The position numbers and the translations under genes are program-made. Positions 50,906-63,480 of a DNA stretch of 64,000 nt are shown here, in pieces. Where the stretch lies: assembly GCA_963920665.1 (NCBI GenBank), contig OY987265.1, forward strand, positions 18,977,001 through 19,041,000. The letters are read 5' to 3'. The notes beneath the pieces are model-generated. The model saw nothing but the letters and a program-made list of their open reading frames with translations, did no database searches and was not told the origin of the DNA. Within the stretch, counting starts at the first letter, position 1, and the number at the start of each line of letters is the position of its first letter. This DNA is from Straminergon stramineum. Its lineage: Eukaryota > Streptophyta > Bryopsida > Hypnales > Calliergonaceae.

Positions 50906-51099
50906 ATTGAGATTATTTTGATGGGTCATGTCTTTCTCAAGATGTGAACAAATAACATGTATAAGCTTATCTTTCATATGAATATTTTTTGTGCCAATGT
51001 AATGGTTTTGTCATTCAAGAAGAAGGAGATTATACCTATCATTATTCTTTGGACTAAATGTTGTAAGATTTCAACAAAAAATTTGGTCTAGCTTCAAGG

Positions 51100-51490
51100 C
51101 TAGATGAGATTGAAGGAAGATAATACTATTTTTTGGCCAATTTTAGAGAAATAATTTATTGCCAATATATTGTGAATTACATTAGGGGGAATTGAGGACA
51201 AGGGAGGGCCGTTTCAAGGTTGTTCACCTAGTTGTTCCCTTTGCTATCCAATAACTATGAACCAACAACTATTGTCAAAAAAATTTGATTTCGAAAATAA
51301 ATAAATAAAATTTCAAAAATTTCAAGTTTTTAAAAACTGAAAACTGATTTTTTAAAATTATATGAAATATTAAATTACTAAATAATTAATATTATCTGAC
51401 ATGGCACAATCTTGACCATGTTCTATTGTTGATGTGACAAATTCCCACAATGTGGGAACTTGGGGAACTCATGGGCTTCTTTAGCCCTGA
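51100..51490. repeat. Inverted copy of the repeat at 2790-3068, without Harbinger
   Basis: Read on the reverse strand it matches 2790-3068 and continues across CCCCCTAATG where the other copy is interrupted by the Harbinger element. Shared blocks include GGCACAATCTTGACCATG and the stretch around GAGGACAAGGGAGGG. It serves as the natural empty site for the insertion. Confidence 0.6.
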
Positions 51491-53499
51491 AATCTCTTTT
51501 AGTGGCCATGTTTTAGATTTTGACTATCCAACTAACAAAAATATTATCCAAATATGTAAGGATTAGTAAGCTTTTGGATCTACACTAGGAAAAATGGAAA
51601 AATGGAAAACAAAGGTGCAATTATTGCCATATTTGTTATATTGAGACTTTTCATAGATTTGGGGACAGAATGCTAGTTATTGGAAAATTCATTTAAAAAA
51701 ATAGTGATTGAAACCAAAAATAAATAATGCTCAAATAGTGATCATATAATGAAATTCTAAAAGTTGGTATTGTTACCTATTTATAAAAAAATACTAGTAA
51801 AGAGATAAAGTAGTTTATCTTCAAATCAAGGATAAAAATGAGAGTGTGAAAAGTCTCAATATAACGAATATGACCTACTATGGGTAAATGTGACAACAAT
51901 TCCAAATCACCTTTATAATCCTTTTGCTCTATACAAACTCTCTAATTAAACAAAACCCCATAGAACATAGTACAATAATATATCCATTATGTACATTACA
52001 TCAACTTCATTAGAATCCTATATTCATTGCAAATTAATCATCTCCTTTAAATATACAATTTTCAAGTGCATTACACTACACTTCAATGTTAATAACATGC
52101 TTCATCATCCAACACTACACTACAATTGTATTTGGTGTCATCTATATTAACTATTTACTATGGGCTCTAATTTTTTGTAAAAGATAAATATTTTTACTAA
52201 GAGCATAGATATCAATATCTACTATTCAAAAGGAAGATATTTATAGATATAATTGGTAAAAATATTCATCAAGAGTAAAAAATTTTAGCATTTTAAAATC
52301 AATTAGTATAGGTGGTACTAAATACAATTTTTAGTGTAGCCACCAAAAGGCCCACTTCCCATATTTATCTCCACTCCACACAAAATGCACAAGCACTAAT
52401 GTCACATCAATTTTAGCACCTTTCTAACAACCATTCAATTATCACCAACACAACACACCATATTCACACCTTATACAATGGCTAACGCTACATAGATTTT
52501 AAGTAATATAGAATCTAGTACCCTCTAAGACAGGTATGTAATCCACACATCACTCATCTTGACTCTATGGGGGCTAAGTTGAGGGACCATGGATGAACAA
52601 ATTTTGAAATGTACACTAATGAACAAAGATCAAAGTATTATTTCTCTCTAATAAAGCTTCATCAATAAAAAGTTACTTTTGTATATTATACATGAAGGTC
52701 TAATTTGGCACTTAGGCATTAGAAGAGATTTTAGGTTGGTGGAAGGCTACGAGTTCTCAGACTGTAGGGAACGGGGGAACTACACTGTAGCAACATTGCA
52801 ACAATCTGACATAGCCAAAGTTTGGCCATGTCATTTTATTTTTTTTGAATTAAACAAAAAATTCTTAAATTTTTTTTTCAATTTCACAAGATGATATATG
52901 ATGCTTTTTTTTAATAGAAATGACATAATTTCTGCCAAATCTAACTAACTAATCTTCACATAGGGTACGTAAGGATATGCATGTGCTTGTAGTGTCTTAG
53001 TTGCCGTAAGGTCATTCACAAATGGCACTTCATTCTTACATCAATTGACATTTGCAAGGAGTAGCCATTCATTATTGTACATGATGGTCAATTTCAATAA
53101 GGAGGCACTAATTAAATCTGAATTCAATCTTCCACTTCAAATTTTGGAAGGTCCACATCACCCTAAACCAATCACAATACGCCACATGTGACAATCAACT
53201 ACTATTTATGCCAAATCTGAACCTCACCAAAGACACCTGTGTGAGATTTGCACGCTGCCTGTTGAATCATCCTGCATGCATGTGCTCATGCACAAATCCT
53301 CCCCCATGCACTTAAAATCCCCACATGATCAAAGTTCTCCTTCAATATAAAGTTAATGTGGAATGAATCATGAGACTCTGGCTGAGCTGGATAAGTTACA
53401 TGTACGTTGAAACTGTCATGCACTGGGCCACAGGTTGTGGAAGGCAAATTCAAAACAGTTGGATTAAAGAGTTAACTTCCTGCAGTCAGTCTCCTAATT

Positions 53500-53756
53500 T
53501 TAACCCTTAAGTTAGCCCATAAACATGGACACATAAACGTTGACATGGACATTTAGTGTCCGATGGATGACAAAGAATCTCTCTATGTAAGATAGAACTG
53601 CAACTATTCATCTTTAGAATTTTTTCGTGGAAAGAGGAGATCTTCTGCGATAGTTTGACCTCTAATGAGCATTTATTTTTTTTAAAAGTCGATGATGTCA
53701 TAGGGTTTCGAAAGGGCTGATTTTCATGGTCACTAGTCTATCCTTTTAAGGGTTAA
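53500..53756. mobile_element. TTAA-flanked non-autonomous element, copy E (257 bp)
   Basis: The left end is TTAACCCTTAAGTTAGCC and the right end, on the reverse strand, TTAACCCTTAAAAGGATAG. The right end extends into CTAGTGAC, shared with the segment at 32490. It carries an 18-base block TGTCCGATGGATGACAAA at 53557-53574 that is identical in copy F. No coding capacity. Confidence 0.7.
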
Positions 53757-54513
53757 AGGATACGACCCCCATGACCAAGGTAGTCAACAAAATTGCTCCG
53801 ATTATTGGGACCAATAGGTGCATTCTATGTTTCTACAATGAACAATGATGTTATTCATCGGATAGAATAGGTTTGTGTCAACGTTTATGGATTATTAAAA
53901 GTTAATTCATGTCTTGTTGTTGGCAATAGCTTTTTGAAAATTTTGACCAGCAATAAGACTTACTGTAAAGTAGAAGCACCTAAATGTAACACAATTCATT
54001 TGATGACACCTAAAAAATAACCTAAATCCAAATGCTTGTGGATCCAAAGTAGACAAGGGGGGTCCCAAGAAGTTGTCACTCTTCCAGGAAGCAACCAATT
54101 ACCCACACTTGATCCAAGTTTAGAGAGTGTTGCTTTTGGGTGTTTCGGTGCCCATTTTGGTGTTAGTCTAGTGTCTACAACAAATGCATCTACAAAATAC
54201 TTTTCAAAATTTCATATAATATTCATACAAGCTTAGAAAAATACGAAACGAATTTCATCAATTTCCTAAACCATATCCTAACACACGCACATCATTTTTT
54301 CTTGTCCACACCCTCCATATAAAGAGATCCATAGCAAGTGTCGCATTTAGGTGTTTCTACCTTACTGTAGTTTTTCTGGGCATGGCATGTTGTTTGGCGC
54401 CTATTCCCACCGGAATAAAATTGTTTCTTTTGAGAACAAAAGAAAAAGGAAAAAGGGAAAAAAGAAGAACTGAAGTTCATTGATTTTTTTCCTTTTGAGA
54501 TTGTGGCTGGTAC

Positions 54514-54883
54514 TTAACCCTTGAAGGACGCTGTGGACGTTTTTTGTCCGATGGATGACAAAATTTTCATCTGCAGAATGTAAGAAGACCGTTTTTCATC
54601 CATTTTATTTTTGAATGTGATAGTAGAGTCGTGCTGCATCATTTAAGGCAGTAAAGAGAGTCATAGACTTCTTTCATATTTTTAGGTAGCGTATTGAGTT
54701 CTCAGGTTCAAGTACACAGTGTTGGTTCCTTGCTACCCTCCTTGCAAATTTCCATGAGGGCAATATGGAATGAACACTTGTACAACTCATGAACAGTGCT
54801 TTTCCTCGCGGTCAGCCCTGACATCACCTACTGTTCACAGCCCGCTCTTGGCCACGGTGACCCGCCCGTCGTTCAAGGGTTAA
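54514..54883. mobile_element. TTAA-flanked non-autonomous element, copy F (370 bp)
   Basis: The left end is TTAACCCTTGAAGGACG and the right end, on the reverse strand, TTAACCCTTGAACGACG, giving 16 of 17 matching positions with TTAA on both sides. It shares TGTCCGATGGATGACAAA (54545-54562) with copy E, and TTCATCTGCAGAAT with the right end of copy B. These are the best preserved ends of the group in the window. Confidence 0.78.
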
Positions 54884-56957
54884 GATGTTTGCATGACTGA
54901 CGTGAGTGGGTTTAGGTGACTGGCAAGTTAACAGAAAGTGCTGCCACTCCATAAAGTAACTGAAGTTAAATCAGATGTCAATGGATGGATGGATGCATTG
55001 TCTTTTATTACATTTTATTACATTTTATTACAGAAGCAAATCCTTAGTTCGGGAAGGTGGATCAAGTGAATTATGACTGCTAGTCAGAATGGCAGGATGG
55101 CAGTAACTTGATGGAAATGTAAGAAACGAAATAATTTGATTCACAAAAGGTGACAAGCCTATTGCCACCCTGATTTTGAATCTGAGTATCAGTTGGGGAC
55201 AATTCCAAGAGGAGCTGACATACTTTTCAGAGGTGTGCACTTGTTTCACGAATCAAACCCAAGTGGAAATATAATTTTTCGATTGAAAATGTAATTTATG
55301 TGAATTTCTGAAGCGGTCTGTCCTGAAATTTTAAAACCACTCGTGAAGTGGAGTCATGAACCTCTTATAAACAACACATATAGTAGAACCACTCATTACC
55401 AACCACTTAAGCATTATGTGCATGATATGGAGCAATGTAAGCAATGCAAATTTTTTTGCCAGGTAGAACAATGGAAATTATAAGAGTTAGCAAAATTTCA
55501 AAAAAAAATTCCTAAAATTCAAATTATTATGAAATTTAGAAGCTAAAAGTTGGCCTACACCCATCTCCAATACATAGATTCTTCTATCATTGCTCATCTA
55601 AAGACTGATTTGGCTCTTAAAATGAAGTACATGTGTTATAACAGTGACGGCTAGAAACCAAGAAACTAATGGTTAGATATGAGTAATCTCTCTGTTGAAT
55701 TTTCCATTACCTATATATTGTCCATTCGGTTGGGCTAATAATGGGCAGTTCTACCATAACAACCTATCCATAGAACTTAAGTATTCACCAATAAAGGATT
55801 GACATATTAATACTTGTTGGCTTAAATGCAATGATTTTGTCAAAAAAATGAATGGAAATGGATGAGTTTTGTGTTGGAATTGGGGCCAAAAGTAGGATGA
55901 TGGAATTACGTAGTTGGCAAAAATTTGTTGATTCACCTTACACTATCTACGAGCATCTTCAATGGGGCTTAGGTAGCTACTCTTCCACAAACACCATTTT
56001 TCTAGTTGTGCCTCTTCTTGTTTGGATGGAAAAGGATTCACTTGATGTCTTGAAATTGCCATGAGTCCGTAACACTAGAAGAAAATGAAGGTTTTGTGAT
56101 TGTGTCACGACCCTCATCAAGAGGCGTGCCCGTGCCACCTTGGTAAGCAAGGGGGATGTTGGGAGTGACTCCCCAAGCCTTGCAAGAGATGGGGTGAGGG
56201 GGACTAGGAGTCCCAAGCAATTAGAGCGTTTTAGCACTTTGATCCGGACGAATTAGGGGGCCTGTCACATATGCTTGGAAAGCTTGTGAAAAGACGCGTC
56301 CATGGGTTCAAAGAATGCGAGAATCTGAGCTAGGAGTCAAAAGTTATGGCTCCTCAAAGTTGGTAATGCCTTAGTTGCGTCTTGAGGCATAGGAACGTGG
56401 GAAAGAAGGTTTGGGAGGAATCCTTTGAGCCAATTAGGGCATGCCGCATATCATTGGAAAGCTAAGGAGACAAGATTTCTATAATGTCAGGGCTCATGAG
56501 AAGATGAGCTATGAGCTAAAAGTTATGAGCATCCAAAGAGGGTGAAGTCCCGGAGAACTACACCTCCCGAGGGACTCAGACCTTTGGAGGGCCATAACTT
56601 TCTCAATACTTGTTGCATTGGGGAAAGTTAATAGTCCACAGTGATCTACAAAAAATGTAAATCACAAAAATGGGCTTGCACTTGAGATTTGGAGCTTGAA
56701 GTTAAAAGTTATCCCAATGGGAAGATCAAGAGTCTTTGGGGGTCTGATTTTGGTGAAACCACTTGGAATGGGGTAGTCTTCGAAGATGGGAAGCATCTTG
56801 GGGGGCTCGGTGACCTCTAGTAGGAGGGGGGGCTGTCGAATTTTGCAGAGAGTACTATGAGGAGGGGTGGTCTCCCTCCTCCCTCCCGGATGGTGCCATG
56901 GTGAGCCAAAGTGGCCCCGAGTGATGAAGTTAGTATTGGAGACTCACCACTACTTAT
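54884..56957. other. Intergenic stretch, no gene seen
   Basis: It holds a GGAT tetranucleotide run near 54981, a 10-bp repeat CATTTTATTA at 55003-55031, and the degenerate tandem array described separately at 56250-56740. No coding exon was recognised. Confidence 0.5.
56250..56740. repeat. Degenerate tandem units of about 150-180 bp
   Basis: Three successive units share an ordered set of short blocks: TTGGAAAGCT, then GAGCTA(G)GAGT, then AAAAGTTATG, then CC-AAAG. They start near 56258, 56440 and 56590 and are strongly diverged. Similar wording is typical of old non-coding parts of plant retroelements, but no coding remnant is present to confirm that. Confidence 0.5.
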
Positions 56958-57673
56958 GGGTCATTGCAAGAAACACCGTCCATTTTTTGTAGCATTTTCC
57001 ATAGTACTCATGTTTTTTTCAGGAGAACTTTATTATTAGAAAAATAATTTTTTTAAAACGAAAAAAATATTTTTAATGTATTAACTTTTAAGAAGAGGGT
57101 ACTCTAGGAAGGAAAACTGTAGAAAAATTCTCTAGGTAGGAGAACTAGAAAAGTGCCAATTCTCATGAAAATTGGTACTTTCACATTTTTATTTCTAATA
57201 AATAGGAAAATATTTTTTGTTACAGAATTAAAAATTGTCCATTTGGGAAGAGTTGATGAAGATGAGATTTCAATAAAAGAATGATATTAGAACCATCTTC
57301 AATATTAAAAAATTGTGCGCAATAGGAGTGTTGTTGCACTCATGTGGAGGACATAAAATAATATGTTTTCAAATTTCTTTTGGTAGATGCATGATTTCCT
57401 ACTATACAAATAGACCATGAAAACTTCACCTCTAGATCATAAAATTTGGGGACTCCTAACGTAGTGAAAGCCCCTAAACTACACTTTGTGACAAATTAAC
57501 AAAAATGATTTTTTTTAATTTCTAAAAAATAAGTGCTTTGATTACCATCAAGTTAGACATGTTCTATAGAAATTTCATGTTCATTGGACTTGTGCTTCAA
57601 AAATTATAGCAAATAACAAATGCGTCATTCTCATTGTGACGAAAAATAGGACCAGTGTTTCTTGCGATGACCC
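56958..57673. mobile_element. MITE with GGGTCATTGCAAGAAACAC ends
   Basis: The left terminal repeat is GGGTCATTGCAAGAAACAC (56958-56976); the right end at 57655-57673 is its inverse with one mismatch. CTTATG borders both ends. The target duplication could therefore be TTA, as in Harbinger, or longer. The 716-bp interior has no transposase. A diverged relative lies at 2385-2640. Confidence 0.72.
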
Positions 57674-59469
57674 TTATGTGTTACCATGGAGTGCTTGTGC
57701 ACTCCTTAATACCAATTGGGTGGTGTCCCACTCCACACAAGGCCATGGTATGAGTCCCGTTTGGTGAGTCCTAAAATGAGTTGGGTTGGGTCTAGAAAGG
57801 AGTTGGGTCCCATTCAAGGGCAGTTAGCATTGGTGGGGAGTAGTGCTTCCACCGAGTGCTTGGACATCAATGGAAGTTCTGCCCCATGTCATAAAATGAC
57901 ATGCTTGGTGTCTTGTGGAAGTTAAGGGTTGGAAGAAACATATGGGGAGTCACGGAGGAATGGGGAACCCTATGACTTGAATTGGAATCTAACATTGTGA
58001 ATGTGTGGCATGTGCAGTGTTAGGAGAGCATAACCCTTGGTGTCACTAAAAAGGTTAAGTGCTTGGAAAGCACTAGAAGGTGAACTTAAGGTAGTAAGTG
58101 TCACTAAAGGGTGCAATAGATTGCAAAGAACAATTGTTTTTTTAGTTGCATGGGACATTTTTGACCAATACTAATTTGGGGACTCATAGTCGCTAAAGAC
58201 AATGAAGTTGTTTCTCATCCAAAAACCTAGTTGGAACTTTATCTCAGTATTCTTCTATCGTGGTTGCCTATGTGGCATTCACTACCACGTAAATTTTATA
58301 GATTTGTAGATCTTGAAATTCTAACCTCAAGGATTTATAGATTTTAAAATTTCAAATCTAGCTTTTCTTTTAGATTCCAAAATTTCAAATATTGGTATTT
58401 AATAAATTTCACTTGTTTAGGGAACATTACAATTTCATAGGTTTTAAAATTTCTCAAATTGTAAATATTTTAGAGGTTTCCACATGTTGTAGAAATCTTA
58501 GAATTCTATTAATAAAACTCATTACATAAAAGCATAACAACTTACAAGTCTTATATGTCCAATCTAGTGGTATTCTTAAAAATTCACATGGGACAATTGA
58601 TATAAGATAATCAGGAAAACTACAATCATTGTGTAGTTGGAAATCATTTCTTAGTCAAATTGCAATCACTTTCTAATCAAATTATGGTATTTTGCGATGA
58701 CAAATTGACATGGTAAATTTCATGAAGCACAAACTTGTCCACATCAACACTTGTAATGAATATTGGATGGTGAATGGCTCACATTCATTCAAAACTTAAA
58801 GAACTTTGTTATACTCCCGTAACCCTATCCTTCATTCTACGACTATTTGCAACGACAACAATTCACAAATAAGATTTGGTGCAAATATCAATGGCTACAA
58901 TCATAGGACATTTGTAAAGGACACTTAGTTGTTCTTTAACTAGTTGTGGTTGACACATTGTTCTTCTATTGTAAAAACAATCAAAATTGGAGTTAAAGAA
59001 ATTCTTTGAGGCAACTAGTGGAAGTCAAAGCATTTCAATTTGTTTCAAAGGTGGCCATTTAAAGGGAGTCTAGTAGCATGAATAGGTATCCTATAATTTC
59101 AACTTTGAAAATTTATGGGATATTGTGTGAGTGTTAGAAACAATAGGTTGGGTTTCTCTCAAAGAGGCCACCACATTAGATGAGATTTGGAAAAATAAGG
59201 GGCCATTTTAAGTGTGTTCCCTATGTTGTTCTTGTAGCAATGAGGGCATGGTTGACCCCTGTTAGCTATCACAAATACTTAAAAAAAAGTGGGTCTTATT
59301 TTGAAATTGAAAAAAAAAATCAATGAAAAAATTCTCCCAAAAAATAAGTCCGATATGGTTGTCACCTAACCACATCAGTATTGCAATCTTTTATTTGGCC
59401 CAAATCTCATCTAATGATTGCACATCAAAACTTCGTCATTTTGACCACTAAGAGATCTAGGGCAAAAAA
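57674..59469. other. Intergenic stretch, no gene seen
   Basis: No coding exon recognised. The portion from 59160 to 59400 resembles the repeat at 51180-51490 weakly, and around 59040-59110 it resembles the end of the 19.5-kb repeat. Confidence 0.45.
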
Positions 59470-59489
59470 TGTGGTAGTTTTAGGTGAAT

Positions 59490-59960
59490 ATACCTTACTT
59501 TCCCTCCACATGAACTTCTAACTTTTCATGAATTTATAATTAGAAATTGAAATTTCTATCATAGGAAACACATTTTAATTATATTGAAGAGGTACAAGAA
59601 AACTCATATTTAGACATTTGACAATGAAAATGCAGGTGACAATGAAACACTTTGAAAATGAAAGCAAGAGAAAAGTAAGTACATAATCATAGAAGCCTTG
59701 ACAAATCATGCTTAAGAAACCAAAATCATGACAATTACATTCCAAGATGTCATGCCATTGTCATCATTTTACTTTCTTAAGCATGATTTGTCAAGGCTTC
59801 TATGATTTTTGTCTTTCAGCTTGCTTTCAAAACCATTTTTTTCATTATCAAATGTCTAAATTTGATTATTTTGTACCTATTTGAAGTATTTTAGGATGCA
59901 ATTCTAATGATAAAAATTTCAATTTCTAATTATAGACTAGTGAAAACTTAGAATTTTATT
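59490..59960. repeat. Long foldback (inverted repeat) with a perfect 35-bp core stem
   Basis: Arms 59685-59719 and 59773-59807 are perfectly complementary over 35 bases, starting AATCATAGAAGCCTTGACAA. Pairing continues inward (ATGACAAT with ATTGTCAT) leaving a loop of about 20 bases. It also continues outward, imperfectly, for about 200 bases on each side, with blocks such as TAATTAGAAATTGAAATTT and TTTAGACATTTGA present on both arms. A transcript across it would form one long hairpin. It may be a foldback MITE or a young small-RNA precursor. Confidence 0.75.
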
Positions 59961-60954
59961 TGGAAGGCAATCTCTTGGATTATTGGTCCCATGCTCCCAT
60001 TGAAGATGCCCTAAGGTAAGTGCACCTACAATTGATACTAATAGCAATTGAGCATACTTACTATTATTAAATATAAGTTATTTTATTGAATGTTCTTGGC
60101 AAGTAAAAGATGGTTTTGACACATTGTAGCATGTATTGTTTGGACATTGTATGAATAGTAATGAAATTTCAAAGTATCACTTGTTGGTTTATCAAAAATC
60201 AACACTAGACTCTTGTAGGTTCTCATGTTTTTATTTTGTACATTTTATGCCCTCAATATCTAGGTTTTAGTAGCATTTTTTTGGTCCAAGTGTAGAAGTC
60301 GCATTCTAAGTAGTAATGATCATAGATGTACATACCTTAAAAGATATCACTTTATAGAGAAATTGAAATCATTTACCATAACACCTCTAGAGAATTCATT
60401 GGAACTTCATACAATCCAAATGAGTTTAATTAGTATGAGATATATTTTTTTGATTTCCTTAGAGATCATTATTGTATATAATTTTATTCCCTATCTACTA
60501 GGAGAAGAAGAAATTATCTTCATCTTGAAGTAATGAAATTTTTAGAAATAAATTTTATTTTATATAAAAATATGATTAAAGCAATTAGTATGATTCAATC
60601 TAAATGAATCATCTTCAATATAATGTTTGAACAATTGAAGATATTCATTAATCTTCTAATGAGATTGGTTGAACTTGAATTTAAAATAGTTAAGGAATCA
60701 TTAATTTGGTGATACATTTCATGGAGTCAACTTGGATAAGGCACTTTGACCCCAAAACTTTTTGCACAAAAAGTACAAAAAATGATCTCTTTGGGGTCAA
60801 GTTTTTTTGATGGAAAAACTTAGAATTCAATTTGTAAGCATGCAATTTAATTCAATTTTTCATTAGTATGTAATGTAAAATGTAAAATAATTTATCAATC
60901 ATCAAAATATAAAATAAGGTTATTACTTTTGTGAATATGCAAATATAAAATAAT

Positions 60955-61330
60955 ATTACTTGTTGTCATTAGAAAAGTTGGATATTCACTCTTTCCATAC
61001 CTCTTGTAGAATTTTCTTCTTAATCTCAATACTCTTGATGGCCATTGAGTGTTTCTATATAGCATTTTTCATCATCGCCCTCACAATTTCGGTAGAGTTT
61101 AAATCTAGAGATTGGACTAGCCATTTTAGCTCCTACAAACCTTAATTTTCTTTCCATTTTTGACACCAAACTACAATGCATTGGAGCACCATCTTCCATG
61201 AGAATTGTCCCAAGGAACAATAACAAAATTTTCTTAGTATCCCCTTGTAGACATTTCCATAAAGTCCTAAGCAATTTGTCTTCTTCGTACCATGAATCTT
61301 AAACTAGATTTTAAATTGTTGCAAAAAGCA
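60955..61330 (-). pseudogene. Tc1/mariner transposase C-terminal fragment
   Basis: On the minus strand one frame gives MEDGAPMHCSLVSK, the second catalytic Asp motif (DGAP-H) of Tc1/mariner transposases. After a one-base shift another frame gives KWLVQSLDLNSTE, the WP--SPDLNPIE motif with the third acidic residue about 34 positions on (DD34E type). The frame then reads on through KHSMAIKSIEIKKKILQEVW with two stops. Frameshift and stops show it is dead. The upstream part is too degraded to follow with confidence, and no terminal repeats were found. Confidence 0.68.
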
Positions 61331-63480
61331 CCCTATATCACCACTAATGTCTTGACCATTTTGAGGTTGAGGCTAAGCAATCTTGCTAATACATTTCTAA
61401 GGTGGTATGCCATATGTAAATTTGCTGAAAGCCTTGCCCAATTTTGAATGTTGCTTCATTTGTATAGATGGTGTTCTTCCACTACTTTGCAATCTAGTCC
61501 TAATATTCTTATGCAAAAAAACAAGACACTTCTCTCAATGTACATGTGAAAGAAATGGGTTTTTTGTAAGTGATCCTACTCTAAGGTTTGGAATCTTCCA
61601 ATACTTGTCTAATTACCTCATCTCCTACTTAGACTACCAAAATGTTGTTGATTTAGTTGTTGATTTTAGCCAAAAATGCCCACTTATTTTGCTTAGTAAT
61701 TGAACTTGAGCAATAATCCTAGTGTCTTATTCTAAGAGCTTCTTTAGCCTTCTAGTGCATGTTCAAGTCTCAACAATGTTTCATGTGTGGTAATACTTGA
61801 AAATGGACAGAATTGTTTACTAGCTTGTCCATAGCAACAATGATTTCAATCACTTCCTAATCAAACTTGAATATTCCAACACCTGGGATTTTTCTTCTAT
61901 TGTGTACGGCATGTTCTACAAAGTTTTATATTGTTTATGGTTTGTTGGAAGAGAGGGAAAACTATTTCTAGTTTTGAGAGAATAAACAAGTGTGGAGTGG
62001 ATTTGTCCAAAGACTTTTCGAAGGGGACTTTATAGTATATTTATTGATTATTTAAAGATGAGGGAATTTCAAACAATAATAAGGCATCTAATTCTCAATT
62101 AGCCTCATTATTATGGCTATGACCTAAGGACACCTATGTTTCAAACTCCCCAAATTATCAAAGAACAACATGGAAAATTGTGCTCTCATGGTGCTATGAT
62201 GCATTGTAGGACACTTTCCTTGGCATGGATGCTTGCAATGATGTTGTGATCATTTCAATTTCAGAATTCCACTTTCATTTAGAAGAATCATCTCAATTTG
62301 TAATTGAGTAATTTAGTACAAACAAGCCTTTAATTTACACCAATCTAGTGAAAAAAGATTGAAGTTCTTCTTTATTTCAATTTATTAGTGCATGATCTTT
62401 ATAACAACAAAATCATGCATTGTTTTGTTTTCATTTTTGAGAATGTACACAAATTCCAAAAAAAAGATAAAGACGCAAATCCCTAAATACTCCACCCTGG
62501 ATGACAAATATTATGAAACTAAAGCTCACTTCATCCAATTAAAATTCATTAAGGGAAGCTTAACAAAATGTCAATACATCAATGGAAAGAAAAAAGAATG
62601 CTCCAATAAATAAATGATATAGATATGTTGATGGAGTTTCAAAATTTATTTATTATTAATTTTCAAAAGCAAACTTATTATTTATTAAGTTCAATCACCC
62701 TTATAGATTAAAAAATAAAAAAGTTGATGACATTGAAAAAGTTGGGCTTGATTACTTAGATTTCTTATTGACAGCAAAGGCCATTTCAGTGACATTTTTC
62801 CAATCACTTCGATATTGAGTTGGCAAGGAGGTTTGCACCAAATTATCTCAATAGCTTTTCAATGCACCATATTTTTCCCATACCTTGAACTTCATGATGG
62901 GAGGTTCAATTTCATTTTAAACATTACTTTGAAATCCGAAGTTCAATGATCATTTTCTATTTTGAAACAACCCAATACCAGTACACTAAATAGTGAAATT
63001 AGGTTGCCTTAACAATTAGGTTGCTTTACCCCAAGAAAGTTACTTTACAAGTCATCAAAGTCAACAAATATTTATAGAAATATTTCCATTTGTACACATA
63101 GAGGTTCATGAGTCCCAAATATAACAATCTGAAATTCAAAAGTAGTTTATTCTTGTACACTAATTGTAAATATTTAATTAGAGTCAAATGTTGAGAAATT
63201 AGTGAGGGACAACCTAATTTCACTATTCAGTGTAGAATTTTTATCCAATACAACACTTACCAATAATGTCTTCAATTGCCAAATATAAGGGAAGTATGTG
63301 CACGTGAAAGTGACACTCTCCTAATTGCGACACCTATCTACAGTGGTGCAAGATTTCAAGCTTACCCGCCAAACAGCCCGTCCACTCAGACGCCAAGGCG
63401 GAATTCGGAAAGAAAGATTTTCTTGACCCCCCGGAGGAGCCTCCCATCCAGTTTTAGATTCTGTTTAGAAACCCCTGTTG
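61331..63480. other. AT-rich stretch, possible further transposase remnants
   Basis: Short minus-strand frames between 61330 and about 61700 may be the rest of the Tc1/mariner relic, but I cannot trace a reading frame. The remainder is AT-rich without recognisable exons. Confidence 0.4.

Larger units (their letters stand above)
49520..53499. other. AT-rich repeat-laden intergenic stretch, no gene seen
   Basis: The start probably includes the 3' end of the Chibby-like gene. Beyond it lie a possible TTAA element (50068-50905), a TATAGGTG-type array at 50280-50450, and the inverted copy of the repeat that Harbinger hit (about 51100-51490). A related fragment with CTGACATAGCC occurs near 52740-52880. 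No coding exon was recognised. Confidence 0.5.

Noticed and set aside
57716..57925. 69-codon open frame MGGVPLHTRPWYESR...
   Set aside because: Isolated, no family resemblance, in repeat-rich DNA.
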